This document shows, one piece after another, positions 43,253 to 52,510 of a DNA stretch of 64,000 nt. The stretch is taken from assembly GCF_019599545.1 (NCBI RefSeq), contig NZ_JAIEZV010000003.1, positions 1 to 64,000 of the forward strand. Reading direction: 5' to 3'. The notes beneath the pieces are model-generated. The model did no database searches and was not told the origin of the DNA. It saw only the letters and a list, made by a program, of their open reading frames with translations. This DNA is from Halobacillus sp. Nhm2S1 (lineage in GTDB: Bacteria > Bacillota > Bacilli > Bacillales > Halobacillaceae). The stretch's first letter is position 1; every line of letters begins with the position of its first letter. A program made the translations under genes and the position numbers.

Positions 43253-44871
43253 GTCAGGAAGTGATACGCGTCGAGGACCTCACCCTCCATTATGAGGAAA
43301 GACAGAAGCCTGTGCTGTCCCATCTGAATTTTTCCATCGATGAAGGAGAAAACGTGCTGATCCTCGGTCCAAGCGGGTCGGGGAAAAGCTCCCTCACCCA
43401 CTGCCTGAATGGCCTCTACCCGAGGGAACTGGACGGTTCCATGAAGGGAGAAGTCTATGTAAAAGGCCGGAGGACGGACTCCTATCCCGCGGGTGAAATG
43501 GCACAGAACGTCGGCGTCGTTTTCCAGGATCCGGAGACGCAGTTCTGCATGATCACGGTTGAGGATGAAGTGGCCTTCGGGCTTGAGAACTTGAATACCC
43601 CTTATGAATTGATGGTGGAAAAAGTGGATACGGCCTTACGCTCCGTCGGGATGGAAGCATACAAAACGGCGAACATCTCCGAGCTTTCCGGCGGGCAGAA
43701 GCAGAAAGTCGCCCTCGCCTGCATCCTCGCGATGGAGCCTGAGGTGCTGATCCTCGATGAACCGACAGCGAATTTGGATCCGGTGGCGCGAAAAGAATTC
43801 ATACAGCTTTTAAAGAGATTGAAAAAGGAATTGGCTTTCACCTTGGTTGTCATTGAGCATAAGTTGGAAGGCTGGCTGGACTTGTTGGAACGAGTCCTCA
43901 TCATTCATGAAGATGGGGAACTTGCCTACGATGGTCCACTGCACGATCATTTAAAAACCTATGCCCTGGACATTCATGAGATGGGGATCCAGCTCCCTTA
44001 CGCCACAAGGAGAGCTCTGGAACAGGAATGGACGCCTCCCTACCCGCTGCACATCGGAGAAATGCCGGCCGTTGCTTTCCCAGAGAATCCTCCTGCAAAA
44101 TCTGCCGGGAAGGTGTTGTTGAAAGCAGAGGATGTGCACTGGAAGTCTATTTTGCGAAACATCCATATCACTTTTCATGAAGGGGAATGGGTGGCGATCG
44201 TCGGGGAAAACGGAAGCGGGAAATCTTCCTTATCGAGAATCCTTGCTGGCATCCAGTCACCGAGCAAAGGGACAGTTTCCCTGCACGGACGCTCCCTGAA
44301 GAAATGGAAAGAGAATGAGATGCGCAAAGAGGTCGGGTATGTCTTTCAAAACCCGGAACACCAGTTCATTACAGATACGGTGTATGAGGAAGTCGCCTTC
44401 AGTCTCCGGCATGCCGGCATGAAGGAAGCGGAATGGACAAAGATCGTCGAAGAAACATTGAAGTTCTGCCGGTTGGACGGACTGGAGGAGCAACATCCCT
44501 TCCTTCTCAGTCAGGGACAGAAGCGGCGCTTGAGTGTCGCGACGATGATCGTGGAGGATCAGCAGATGCTTTTCCTTGATGAACCGACGTTCGGACAGGA
44601 TGAAAAGTCGACCTCAGATTTGATGTCCCTCTTAAAAGAAAAACACGAAAACGGGACGACAATCGTGATGATCACGCATGACATGGAGCTCGTGGACAAA
44701 TACGCGACAAGAGTGCTTGTCATGAACGAAGGCGAACTCAGCTTTGATGATCAGCCGAAGGAACTTTGGGCCCTTCCTGATTTGGTCGACCATCATCTGG
44801 AACTGCCTCCAAGAGAACAATGGAAGCGTGCCGTTTGGAAGCGAGAGGAGCCTGCGTATGTTTCTTCATGA
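43249..44871 (+). CDS. ykoD: YkoD, double ABC ATPase of the HMP/thiamine transporter
   Basis: A 540-residue protein with two fused ABC ATPase domains. Domain 1 has Walker A GPSGSGKSS, signature LSGGQKQKVALA and Walker B EVLILDEPT. Domain 2 has Walker A GENGSGKSS, signature LSQGQKRRLSVA and QMLFLDEPTFG. It powers the ECF-type transporter. It is about 50 residues longer than B. subtilis YkoD (~490), mainly in the linker (about 240-285). The end overlaps ykoC by 14 bp. Confidence 0.94.
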   Translation: MSQEVIRVEDLTLHYEERQKPVLSHLNFSIDEGENVLILGPSGSGKSSLTHCLNGLYPRELDGSMKGEVYVKGRRTDSYPAGEMAQNVGVVFQDPETQFCMITVEDEVAFGLENLNTPYELMVEKVDTALRSVGMEAYKTANISELSGGQKQKVALACILAMEPEVLILDEPTANLDPVARKEFIQLLKRLKKELAFTLVVIEHKLEGWLDLLERVLIIHEDGELAYDGPLHDHLKTYALDIHEMGIQLPYATRRALEQEWTPPYPLHIGEMPAVAFPENPPAKSAGKVLLKAEDVHWKSILRNIHITFHEGEWVAIVGENGSGKSSLSRILAGIQSPSKGTVSLHGRSLKKWKENEMRKEVGYVFQNPEHQFITDTVYEEVAFSLRHAGMKEAEWTKIVEETLKFCRLDGLEEQHPFLLSQGQKRRLSVATMIVEDQQMLFLDEPTFGQDEKSTSDLMSLLKEKHENGTTIVMITHDMELVDKYATRVLVMNEGELSFDDQPKELWALPDLVDHHLELPPREQWKRAVWKREEPAYVSS

Positions 44872-45637
44872 CCTGAATCCGACGGTCAAAGCGCTGACGA
44901 TCATCGGGGCCGTCTTCCTCCTCGCTTTCGTATTCGATCCGGTCACGCCTTTGCTCTACATCGTGTGGACCGTTCTTGTCACCTTCCTGTTCGGGACGTT
45001 CAAAAAAAGATACTACCTGTATTATTTCATTCCGTTCACCCTGTTCGCCTTCGGGATGTTTTGGACGACGATCGTCTTTTCGGACACCGCCTCCGCGACT
45101 TCCGAAACCGTTTCATTCCTCGGGATGGAGTTTCCAACGGAAGACATATGGACGGCGGCGGCTCTCGGTCTAAGGGTGCTTGCGTTTGCCAGTTTGTCGC
45201 TGCTGTTTTTGTTCACGACGAACATGGTCCATTTCATATTGAGCCTGATCCAACAGTTGAAGCTGCCACCGAAAATCGCTTACGGGGTGCTGGCCGGGTA
45301 TCGTTTTTTGCCGATGTTGAAGACGGAATTCCAACAGATCCGTGCGGCGCACCGCATCCGAGGAGTCAACCGACCGGATTCGTGGAAGGAAAAACTGCTT
45401 CAGTACCAGCGGTTCGCGATTCCCCTCCTGGCCGGCGCGATACGGAAAGCGGAGCGGACGGCGATCGCGATGGAATCGAAAGGATTCACCGGTGCGAAGG
45501 CACGCACGTTTTACCGTCCGATGAGAGTACAGTGGAAGGATTGGCTTTTTCCTGTGATGATGTTCGGGATGCTTGGGGTGACGATCGCGGTCTTACTCTA
45601 TTTTGGTTACTTCTCCTGGTATGATGGACAACTTTAA
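44858..45637 (+). CDS. ykoC: YkoC, energy-coupling transmembrane subunit
   Basis: A 259-residue CbiQ/EcfT-type membrane protein, beginning MFLHDLNPTVKALTIIGAVF. The two coupling motifs are AAHRIRGVN and MESKGFTGAKART, close to the A-R-G and A-x-E-x-R-G-F EcfT motifs that contact the ATPases. ATG 44858 has GAGAGGAG 8 bases upstream and is favoured over an earlier in-frame ATG inside ykoD. Confidence 0.92.
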   Translation: MFLHDLNPTVKALTIIGAVFLLAFVFDPVTPLLYIVWTVLVTFLFGTFKKRYYLYYFIPFTLFAFGMFWTTIVFSDTASATSETVSFLGMEFPTEDIWTAAALGLRVLAFASLSLLFLFTTNMVHFILSLIQQLKLPPKIAYGVLAGYRFLPMLKTEFQQIRAAHRIRGVNRPDSWKEKLLQYQRFAIPLLAGAIRKAERTAIAMESKGFTGAKARTFYRPMRVQWKDWLFPVMMFGMLGVTIAVLLYFGYFSWYDGQL

Positions 45638-45642
45638 CATGA

Positions 45643-45674
45643 AACAGCCCCCGGTTATTAAGCCGGGGGCTGTT
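45643..45674 (+). terminator. hairpin ending the yko operon
   Basis: AACAGCCCCCGGTT and AGCCGGGGGCTGTT, a 13-14 bp GC-rich stem with a very short loop just after ykoC. There is no T run, so it may act partly as a transcript stabiliser. Confidence 0.6.
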
Positions 45675-45748
45675 CGCCATTCCACTATTCTGTTCCCTTC
45701 AGGAAAATGCGATTGAGGTTAGTGGTTGGAGTACGATTGCGTTAACCC

Positions 45749-47014
45749 TTATGACCCACTCGCCTCAAGAACGATTTCTTCCGGTGATTTCCTGCGCCGG
45801 ATCGCCATTCTGGAAAAATGGACGCCTGCGAACACGAGCCCGACATAAAGCACAGCCATGCCGTATCCTCCGATGACATTTCCTATGATGATCCCTAGAG
45901 CACCGAGAACTTTTCCGAACTGAAAGACGAGTCCGTTGAAAGCCATATAGGCTCCCCGCCGCGTGTCATCGACGATATCAGCCAGGATGGACTGCCTTGT
46001 CGGAACATACAGCAATTCCCCAACCGAAAGGACGATGACAGCGATGAAAAGTCCTGGGATATGATTGCTGAACGCGAGGAACGCATAGCCCAGACCGAAC
46101 AAGGCGAAGCCGGCATACATGATCGGTTCTTCTTTTTTCCCTTTGATCCATTTTGAGAATAGGGATGTAAACAGGACGATAAATAAGGTATTCGCAACCG
46201 TCAGCAGGCTGAGCAGCCGGATGCCGTCCAGTTCAAATGAAAATAGACCGAAAAGATCCATCATGCTTGATGCGATGTCCTGCTCTAAACGGACAGAAAT
46301 GAAATTGTTGAGCTGGAATTCGATCCCTAAGATCGCGATCCCGCCAATCGTGAACGCGAGGAACGGGACATCTTTCATGACGAGGCTGTAATTTTTCAAC
46401 ACCGGCTTCAGCCCGTACCCTTCCCTCACTTTCTCTTCGCTCACGACATATGTGTCGGTGATCTTTGTACTTGTCATCCAGAGCGTCAACAAGCTGATGG
46501 CTAACAGGACGGCGATCAATTCGAACAGGTTCCTCTCGAAAAACCAGCCGCCGATCATGAGTCCGATCATCATCGACATGTTGATCGCCCAGTAGTTGAT
46601 CGCATACATGAACGCCCGTGAATCTTTCGTACTGACATCGATGAGCATCGCCTCGGCCGCTGGGTTCACGAGTCCTCCGGCTATACCGATGAGCAGCAGC
46701 ATGAAAAACGTCACCCAGGCGGATTGGAACCACGGAGAGTTTGCGAGGAACATGCCGATGAAAGCGACAAGCTTCAAGATCTCCCCTGTCACCATCAAGC
46801 GTTTCCGGCCAATGATATCCGCCAAGTACCCACCATAAAGACCCGTCAGGAACTGGGCAGCGACTTGAATCAGCAGCAGAACGCCCGCCACCGTCGCATT
46901 GATTTCTTTTGTAAAATAAATGGCCATGAATGGAAACACAGCTGCCCCTACGACCCGGCTTAGAAAGGATGTATAAATGCGGACCCGGATGTTTGGGTGC
47001 AATTCTTTGAACAT
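45749..47014 (-). CDS. MFS multidrug-type exporter
   Basis: A 421-residue major facilitator protein with 12 predicted helices. The signature loop between helices 2 and 3 is GGYLADIIGRKRLMVTG, and NYWAINMSMMIGLMIG resembles the drug-exporter helix 5 motif. It is divergent from the SgrR-type regulator across a 97-bp promoter region, a pairing repeated in Bacilli, so the regulator probably controls it. Substrate unknown. Confidence 0.88.
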   Translation of the reverse strand: MFKELHPNIRVRIYTSFLSRVVGAAVFPFMAIYFTKEINATVAGVLLLIQVAAQFLTGLYGGYLADIIGRKRLMVTGEILKLVAFIGMFLANSPWFQSAWVTFFMLLLIGIAGGLVNPAAEAMLIDVSTKDSRAFMYAINYWAINMSMMIGLMIGGWFFERNLFELIAVLLAISLLTLWMTSTKITDTYVVSEEKVREGYGLKPVLKNYSLVMKDVPFLAFTIGGIAILGIEFQLNNFISVRLEQDIASSMMDLFGLFSFELDGIRLLSLLTVANTLFIVLFTSLFSKWIKGKKEEPIMYAGFALFGLGYAFLAFSNHIPGLFIAVIVLSVGELLYVPTRQSILADIVDDTRRGAYMAFNGLVFQFGKVLGALGIIIGNVIGGYGMAVLYVGLVFAGVHFSRMAIRRRKSPEEIVLEASGS

Positions 47015-47053
47015 GTGACCTCCCCCTTTGCTCCCTCTATTATGAACTTTCCA

Positions 47054-47098
47054 AAAAGGGGTAAAAAGGGTACAATTTAGAAAAATCTGTCCCCTTTT
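47054..47098. promoter_or_regulatory. operator candidate between MFS and SgrR-type genes
   Basis: AAAAGGGG (47054-47061) and AAAAAGGG (47063-47070) are direct repeats, and CCCCTTTT (47091-47098) is an inverted copy. The site sits in the divergent promoter region and could bind the regulator. Confidence 0.35.
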
Positions 47099-47111
47099 AG
47101 GAGGTGTATCG

Positions 47112-48875
47112 ATGCTTGATGAACGGTATTTTTCATTGAGGGCTCATCTATATGAACGGGAAGAAGCCCAAACGATCGCGTTCAAGCTGCAGGAGCTTGA
47201 AGCCATTTGGTACTGCTCTCAAAAAAATGCGAAGAGAATTTTAAAAGAACTGGAAGCGAATGGAAAGCTGACGTACATTCCCGGAAAAGGACGCGGGAAA
47301 CGGTCGACCCTCCTTTTTCCGAAACCGTTCCAAAAGGAAGTGGAGGACTTCGTCACCGCGTGTGTCGAGCGGGACGAACTGGATGAAGCGGCCCATCTGC
47401 TGCGACTGCCAATCCCGAAGTCCTGGATTGCCAAAGCATCCTATGATATCCGCAAAATGTTCAGCTACAGGGAGCAGAGCAGTCCGAAAGACGTGCTCCA
47501 TGCTTTCATTGCACGATCGCTGACGACCCTCGACCCGCTGGAAGTTTCGATCACATTCGAAGCCCATATGATTGAACAGCTCGGGGATCCGCTGCTGAAA
47601 TATGATGCGGAAAAAGATGAAGTCCGCCCCCACATCGCCCACCATGTAGAAGTTGACGACTCGTCCCGGACGTGGACATTCCATTTACGAAAAGGGGTGC
47701 GGTTCCATAATGATGAAGAGCTGACGAGCGAGGATGTCCAATCGACGTTATGGAGAGCGATGAACACGGAAGCCTCCACCTCCTGGCTGACGGAAGGGAT
47801 CCGGAGCATCGATTGTCCGAGCCGTTATAAAGTCATCATCCATTTAGACAAACCAAATCCATTTTTCCCAAGATACATGGCAGCATCGAACCTGTGCATC
47901 CTCCCTTCCGGGATACCGTTCGATGAACAGGAGTGGATCGGAACTGGACCTTTTTATTTGAAGGAACGTACGGAGAACAAGCTCGTCCTCGCTGCCTTTG
48001 ATGGATATTTTAAAGAGCGGCCATTGCTTGACGAGGTCCAATTTTTCAAAGTTTCCCAGGAAGCGGCGAGTATTATCAATTTCACGGTGGCAGACGGCGA
48101 TGACGTGAACCCCGCTCAGAAGCACGAAATCGAAACCGGGTTCCGCTTCCTGACGTTCAATTTTCATAAAAAGAACATCGTGCAGGATCCTTATTTCCGG
48201 GAAGCCGTCTATCACCTTCTGGATATCGAAAGGGTGGCGGACTCTTTCGGTTGGCGCGCCTTTGGCGATGCGCCTGAATCGCCCAGTGATCATCAGTACG
48301 TGGAAGCCAGCAGCTTCGTGCCGAAACGATCCACCCACTTGGAGAAAAAGAGCGCATGGATTCCAGAGTTGTTGAAAAAATCCGGCTATGCGGGAGAACC
48401 GTTGAAGCTGTTTCACCTTGAATTTCCGAGTGCAGTGAAAGAAGCGGAGTGGCTCGAGGAAAGAGGAGCGGAATACGGCATCCATTTTGAACGTCATCCC
48501 TTCAACTTTTCCAATTTCTATACGGAAGACATGGGCAGAGATGTGGATTTGATTTTCATGGGAGAAGTGTCATCGCTCGACCCGCACCTCTCCTTTTTAG
48601 GAGCTTTTTACAACAAGAACCTCTTCTTCCGGCGCTTTTTCCCGGAATGGGGATTGCAGTGGATCCATGACAAACTCGAGGATTTCAAAAGACAGGAATC
48701 GTATGAAGGACGAGAGCGCGTTATGGATGAGATTGAAACGTACATACGAGAACAGCACCTGTTGATTTTCCAATACCATCCCGTGAAAGTCCGCACGTTC
48801 CACCCGATGATTCAGGACGTACGGTTTCAGTCGTTCGGTCACTTTGATTTTTCAAAAATATGGATTCCGCGATAA
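47112..48875 (+). CDS. SgrR-type regulator with solute-binding domain
   Basis: A 587-residue protein. The N-terminal SgrR_N winged HTH (about 1-115, LEAIWYCSQKNAKRILKELE, GKGRGKRSTLLFP) is followed by an extracellular-type solute-binding domain family 5 (about 160-560, VTFLRKGVRFH-like segment WTFHLRKGVRFHNDEELTSE), without signal peptide, so it is cytosolic. In E. coli, SgrR senses sugar-phosphate stress. The binding pocket here probably senses a peptide or sugar-like ligand and controls the divergent exporter. Confidence 0.88.
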   Translation: MLDERYFSLRAHLYEREEAQTIAFKLQELEAIWYCSQKNAKRILKELEANGKLTYIPGKGRGKRSTLLFPKPFQKEVEDFVTACVERDELDEAAHLLRLPIPKSWIAKASYDIRKMFSYREQSSPKDVLHAFIARSLTTLDPLEVSITFEAHMIEQLGDPLLKYDAEKDEVRPHIAHHVEVDDSSRTWTFHLRKGVRFHNDEELTSEDVQSTLWRAMNTEASTSWLTEGIRSIDCPSRYKVIIHLDKPNPFFPRYMAASNLCILPSGIPFDEQEWIGTGPFYLKERTENKLVLAAFDGYFKERPLLDEVQFFKVSQEAASIINFTVADGDDVNPAQKHEIETGFRFLTFNFHKKNIVQDPYFREAVYHLLDIERVADSFGWRAFGDAPESPSDHQYVEASSFVPKRSTHLEKKSAWIPELLKKSGYAGEPLKLFHLEFPSAVKEAEWLEERGAEYGIHFERHPFNFSNFYTEDMGRDVDLIFMGEVSSLDPHLSFLGAFYNKNLFFRRFFPEWGLQWIHDKLEDFKRQESYEGRERVMDEIETYIREQHLLIFQYHPVKVRTFHPMIQDVRFQSFGHFDFSKIWIPR

Positions 48876-48879
48876 GCGA

Positions 48880-48910
48880 AAGCCCATCTCTCGTTGCGAG
48901 GGATGGGCTT
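48880..48910 (+). terminator. bidirectional terminator after the SgrR-type gene
   Basis: AAGCCCATCTCTCG (48880-48893) and CGAGGGATGGGCTT (48897-48910) form a long stem with a 3-base loop, then TTTGGG. It lies between convergent genes. Confidence 0.75.
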
Positions 48911-48927
48911 TTGGGTTATGTAGGTAT

Positions 48928-49290
48928 TCAAACTTCTTCCTTCATCGCTTTCTCCAAGTCGACCCAGATGACGGCTCCAAGCGGATGAGTATAGGGAATC
49001 GGTTCTTCATAAAGGACCGGGTTCTGAAGCACCCAGGCATAGGTCCGTTTATACGGCATCTGCTGACAGTCTTCTTCCGGTATGCCATGCCTGCAGGTAG
49101 CCTTCTCGTACACTGATTTCGTCAAAGGCAGGCTGTCGACAATCTCTACCGTTCCGAAAACTTGACCGGTTCCACTTTTAATCAATCCAATCGTCCCTCG
49201 CTGCTTCGTATGAGTGCCACGGATTTCCCACGTCTTTTCTCCATTCAAGATCCTATCGATCCATGGTTCTTTAATTAACAAACCTTTCAT
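48928..49290 (-). CDS. ASCH domain protein
   Basis: A 120-residue protein. MKGLLIKEPWIDRILNGEKT and WEIRG start the ASCH (PUA-like) fold, and GTIGLIKSGTGQVFGTVEIV completes the barrel. ASCH proteins bind RNA or modified nucleosides; some are amidohydrolases of N4-acetylcytidine. The role here is open. GGAGGG precedes the ATG. Confidence 0.85.
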   Translation of the reverse strand: MKGLLIKEPWIDRILNGEKTWEIRGTHTKQRGTIGLIKSGTGQVFGTVEIVDSLPLTKSVYEKATCRHGIPEEDCQQMPYKRTYAWVLQNPVLYEEPIPYTHPLGAVIWVDLEKAMKEEV

Positions 49291-49516
49291 TTTATCCCTC
49301 CTTTTTAAATATGTGCTTACCGAAGGATGTGATCATTCTTTTCAAATCAACACAGGGCACTCTATCCTCTTTTACAACTCTAAAAAGTACAAATCATACA
49401 TAAGTAAAACAATTGGAAGGTTTCCCCTAAATGCTTTAGGGAAAAAGAACTACAAATGGATGTAAATTCCATTTTTGAAATCTTTTAAAGCGTCGTTCGC
49501 AGAGGGAGGATGTCCG

Positions 49517-50059
49517 TTGAAGAAAATCTTCATGACTGTTGCTGTTTTATTTTTTATGATTGGGTGTTCCAATGACGAAAATGTCGATGCCACTCCTGAA
49601 CAAGAAGACGAAAAACCACTGGAAGAACAAATCATTGAAGTGTTGGAAGAGAATGACTTCTTCCCGCCCGAAGATATCGTGGATTACGAAATCAAAGATG
49701 ATTATATTTACGTCTTCATGCATTCACAGCTGAATGGATTAAGTTTAGCTCTCCTTAAGCACAACCCTGAGTCTCTGGAATGGCTCATGGGGGAAAAAGC
49801 CATCGGGGACACGGCTTCTTTCGGTTATCGTGGAGAGGACGAGGCCTCCCCAATTGTTACTATTGCATTCGCAGATGACCCGGCAATCAAAGATGTAAAG
49901 ATCGCAGGTGAGTATGCCAAGCGGATTCAATTGACCCAGGAATTGACGGATGATTATTCCGTGGAAGTGAAGTACTGGATTCACTTCTCTGAAATGAGTG
50001 AGGTTTCTGAAGAAGATCTCGAGGACCTGCCATCAAAATCCGTCGAATACATCCGTTAA
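49517..50059 (+). CDS. lipoprotein, unknown
   Basis: A 180-residue exported lipoprotein. The start is TTG 49517, because AGGGAGGA ends 6 bases before it and gives a proper signal peptide MKKIFMTVAVLFFMIGC with lipobox MIGC; an ATG further upstream lacks both. The acidic linker DATPEQEDEKPLEEQ is followed by a folded domain with no known motif. It ends at a terminator. Confidence 0.75.
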   Translation: MKKIFMTVAVLFFMIGCSNDENVDATPEQEDEKPLEEQIIEVLEENDFFPPEDIVDYEIKDDYIYVFMHSQLNGLSLALLKHNPESLEWLMGEKAIGDTASFGYRGEDEASPIVTIAFADDPAIKDVKIAGEYAKRIQLTQELTDDYSVEVKYWIHFSEMSEVSEEDLEDLPSKSVEYIR

Positions 50060-50100
50060 CATTCCTTACTTTAAAAAATCCACTTTCAGACAGTGACAAA

Positions 50101-50133
50101 AGAAACTTCCACACACCATGGAAGTTTCTTTTT
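50101..50133. terminator. bidirectional terminator
   Basis: AGAAACTTCCA (50101-50111) and TGGAAGTTTCT (50119-50129), 7-base loop, flanked by AAA and TTTTT. It serves the lipoprotein gene and perhaps the convergent acetyltransferase gene. Confidence 0.75.
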
Positions 50134-50203
50134 AGTTGGACCCTTTTAAACTCGGGAAATTAAAAAGATTATCCTTAGAGTAACGGACTGAATTCACCGG
50201 CTT

Positions 50204-50725
50204 TCATGTTTCAATCCAGTACCTTTTGACGACATTCCCATCGTCCTCGATGAAATCATGGTCCTCTATCCCACCATTGTTCAGAATCGTCTTCATCGAT
50301 CCGATGTTGATTTCATCACAGACGACGAGCGCACTCGAAATGCCGAGTTCATTGGACTTTTCTAAGGACAAGCGCAACAGCTCCGTCGCATAGCCTTTCC
50401 TGCGCTCCGACGGACGGATGCCGTAGCCGATGTGGCCGCCGGCATTTCTTAGTGGTTCGGTCAGGGCGTGACGGATATTCACGGCACCGATGATTTTATT
50501 TTCTTGATTGACGAGCCAGTAGGTCGAACCGGGTATGAACCCTACAGGCAGGTCGATCCCTTTGGCATCATTATGTAAGCCCTGGACCATGGCTTGAAAG
50601 TTCGTTGGATCTTTTTCAATCACCCATGGAATCATCGCTTCTCCACTGTCTTTCCATTCTTTATAAAAACAAAGGTAGGATTCCTCGAGTTCTATGGTAG
50701 GTTCAATCAGCTTCAATGGACTCAT
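50204..50725 (-). CDS. GNAT family N-acetyltransferase
   Basis: A 173-residue acetyl-CoA-dependent acetyltransferase. The acetyl-CoA site is IGYGIRPSERRKGYATELLR (motif A, R-x-x-G-x-A). The STYWLVNQENKIIGAVNIRH strand precedes it. Similar to the proteins annotated as predicted GNAT of the YjcK/RimJ-like kind; substrate unknown. AGGAGG precedes the ATG. Last of a run of minus-strand genes. Confidence 0.85.
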   Translation of the reverse strand: MSPLKLIEPTIELEESYLCFYKEWKDSGEAMIPWVIEKDPTNFQAMVQGLHNDAKGIDLPVGFIPGSTYWLVNQENKIIGAVNIRHALTEPLRNAGGHIGYGIRPSERRKGYATELLRLSLEKSNELGISSALVVCDEINIGSMKTILNNGGIEDHDFIEDDGNVVKRYWIET

Positions 50726-50774
50726 TTTTAAGCCTCCTTATTTCTAATGTGATGTATTTCGCAAGACTATAAGA

Positions 50775-51050
50775 TTAGAAGCCTCTCATCACTTCTTTTC
50801 TTTTTTTGCATCGCTGGCATTCTATAATTTCCCCGGGGCCATCTTCTTTCCAACTCACGCGTTTATATGTATGGAGGCCCAGCCTGCACCTTTTGCTACT
50901 ATCATCCTTATCTATGAGAGCATGGATGATGAGAATCAGAACCCCCGAAACCATCAGGGAAATCACGAGGGAGGTATCCTGAATGCCAGAGAGGAGGAGC
51001 AAAGGCCCGGTTACAACGAGAAGCGAACCTAGGATCTGCCACTTCCGCAT
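50775..51050 (-). CDS. small membrane protein with Cys-pair tail
   Basis: A 91-residue protein with two membrane segments (about 7-24 and 27-46, LLVVTGPLLLLSG, LVISLMVSGVLILIIHALI). The cytosolic tail has one Cys pair, IIECQRCKKRKEV, which could be half of a zinc site. Unknown family. It lies 4 bp after the acetyltransferase gene upstream of it. Confidence 0.6.
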   Translation of the reverse strand: MRKWQILGSLLVVTGPLLLLSGIQDTSLVISLMVSGVLILIIHALIDKDDSSKRCRLGLHTYKRVSWKEDGPGEIIECQRCKKRKEVMRGF

Positions 51051-51054
51051 ACCA

Positions 51055-51528
51055 TCAAATCTCCTTTTTTAACAAAAGTTCATCCACGATCGGGATGCCA
51101 TGATTACCGATGGCCGGGATCTCCGGTTTGATTTCCCGCGCGCGCTGAACAGCATCGTGTAAGATTTCAGTCATACGGAATCCACGTTTTTGATAGAAAG
51201 CGAGAGCTCTTATATTGTCGTTCGTTGTAATGACTCGAAGGACAGAACAGCCCAGCCGCTTTGCTTCAGCTTCTACCGCCTGGATGAGCGCTGTTCCGAT
51301 GCCTTTATTTTCTGCCAAACTGTCGAGGGAGATGATCTCACACTCCCTCTCCTTCTTGATATAGGTGATCAACCCTAGAATTCTTTCATTTTCCAGTGCT
51401 GCAAAGCCGTCTAAATTTGTGCATTCATAAACACCGCTGGAGATGACCATCTTCGTTCCACCCCAATGGGTATGAAAAAAATCCACCTTGTCTGCGGTGG
51501 ATAGGTGCTCCAAATTTAAGATTTTCAT
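51055..51528 (-). CDS. GNAT family N-acetyltransferase
   Basis: A 157-residue acetyltransferase beginning MKILNLEHLSTADKVDFFHT. Motif A is LDSLAENKGIGTALIQAVEA and the second half contains NDNIRALAFYQKRGFRMTEI. ATG 51528 has AGGAGAAAAG just upstream; a longer frame to 51624 would overlap the neighbour and lacks a site. Substrate unknown. Confidence 0.85.
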   Translation of the reverse strand: MKILNLEHLSTADKVDFFHTHWGGTKMVISSGVYECTNLDGFAALENERILGLITYIKKERECEIISLDSLAENKGIGTALIQAVEAEAKRLGCSVLRVITTNDNIRALAFYQKRGFRMTEILHDAVQRAREIKPEIPAIGNHGIPIVDELLLKKEI

Positions 51529-51557
51529 TTCTTTTCTCCTTCTTTCCCTCGCGCTCA

Positions 51558-52502
51558 TTACACAGGCAAACGGCCGAACGCTTTCAATTTCTGATAGCGG
51601 TCCACGGCCAAAATCCCCTGCCACTGCCTTTTGCTGACGGCGAAAGCCTCCGAATCATCTCCCCAATCCCATGTGAGATCCCAGACGCCCTCCTCATTCA
51701 TCGTCTCCAAGTAAAAGTCCAGGTTTTCCTTCAGCAGTCTCGGGTGCTTTTCAGCAAGGATATGTTTCGGTGTATGGATGAGGTCGAGCGGAAGCGGTTT
51801 GTAGCTGTTGCCCCAACTCTGCGGGTCTTTCTCTATGCACCTTTCAGCAAGGAGAACCGTTTTGGCATTCACTTCTTCGAATGTAAAAGGGGTATAGTCA
51901 GCGACTTTATCCTTATGACGGAACAAGACATTCATCAACCGTTGAAAACAGTTGACTTCATGAAAGTCCATCAAATCGATGGCCATCAAATGGGCGACAG
52001 CTTTTTCCACACTACTCCAACCCGTTTTCGCACCTTCACTGTCTTCATACGACCAATGAATGAGAAAACCGGCGAGTTCTGCTGCGGGGTTGAACATCCA
52101 ATTTTCCTGGACACCTTCTTTCCAGTGCCACCAAGGGGCGTGTGGATGATCGTTGTGTTCAGGAAGGACCGATGGCCACATCCCTGTCTCTTCATCATAG
52201 GTTTCAAGCAGATACGAGAGCATATCAAGGACGACGCGTTCTTTAGAAGCGACATCCAATTCGAACAAGTACTGTCCGGCGGCCCATGTCGCCATCGGAG
52301 AAGATGCCGGCAGCCAAAAGTCCGGTTCGATGCCGTGACCGAAACCTCCATCCTCGTTTTGGAAGGCGCGTATGTAATGGATCACTTCACTCTTCAAACC
52401 GCCCTCCATCAACGCATGCCAACGGGCTGCTTCCAGTGGTCGTGCGTTCCTTTTGATCCATTTGCTCGTGCGTGTCATCGTCTCTTTGTTCATCCCAATC
52501 AC
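51558..52502 (-). CDS. prenyltransferase/squalene-cyclase-fold protein, unknown
   Basis: A 314-residue cytosolic protein of alpha/alpha-barrel character. Segments such as YIRAFQNEDGGFGHGIEPDF and NEEGVWDLTWDWGDDSEAF resemble the QW repeats of terpene cyclases and prenyltransferase beta subunits. No DXDD acid motif is seen, so catalysis is uncertain. Start is either GTG 52502 or ATG 52493. It follows the SDR gene directly (8 bp), as part of an operon with it. Confidence 0.7.
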   Translation of the reverse strand: MIGMNKETMTRTSKWIKRNARPLEAARWHALMEGGLKSEVIHYIRAFQNEDGGFGHGIEPDFWLPASSPMATWAAGQYLFELDVASKERVVLDMLSYLLETYDEETGMWPSVLPEHNDHPHAPWWHWKEGVQENWMFNPAAELAGFLIHWSYEDSEGAKTGWSSVEKAVAHLMAIDLMDFHEVNCFQRLMNVLFRHKDKVADYTPFTFEEVNAKTVLLAERCIEKDPQSWGNSYKPLPLDLIHTPKHILAEKHPRLLKENLDFYLETMNEEGVWDLTWDWGDDSEAFAVSKRQWQGILAVDRYQKLKAFGRLPV

Positions 52503-52510
52503 ACACCCCT

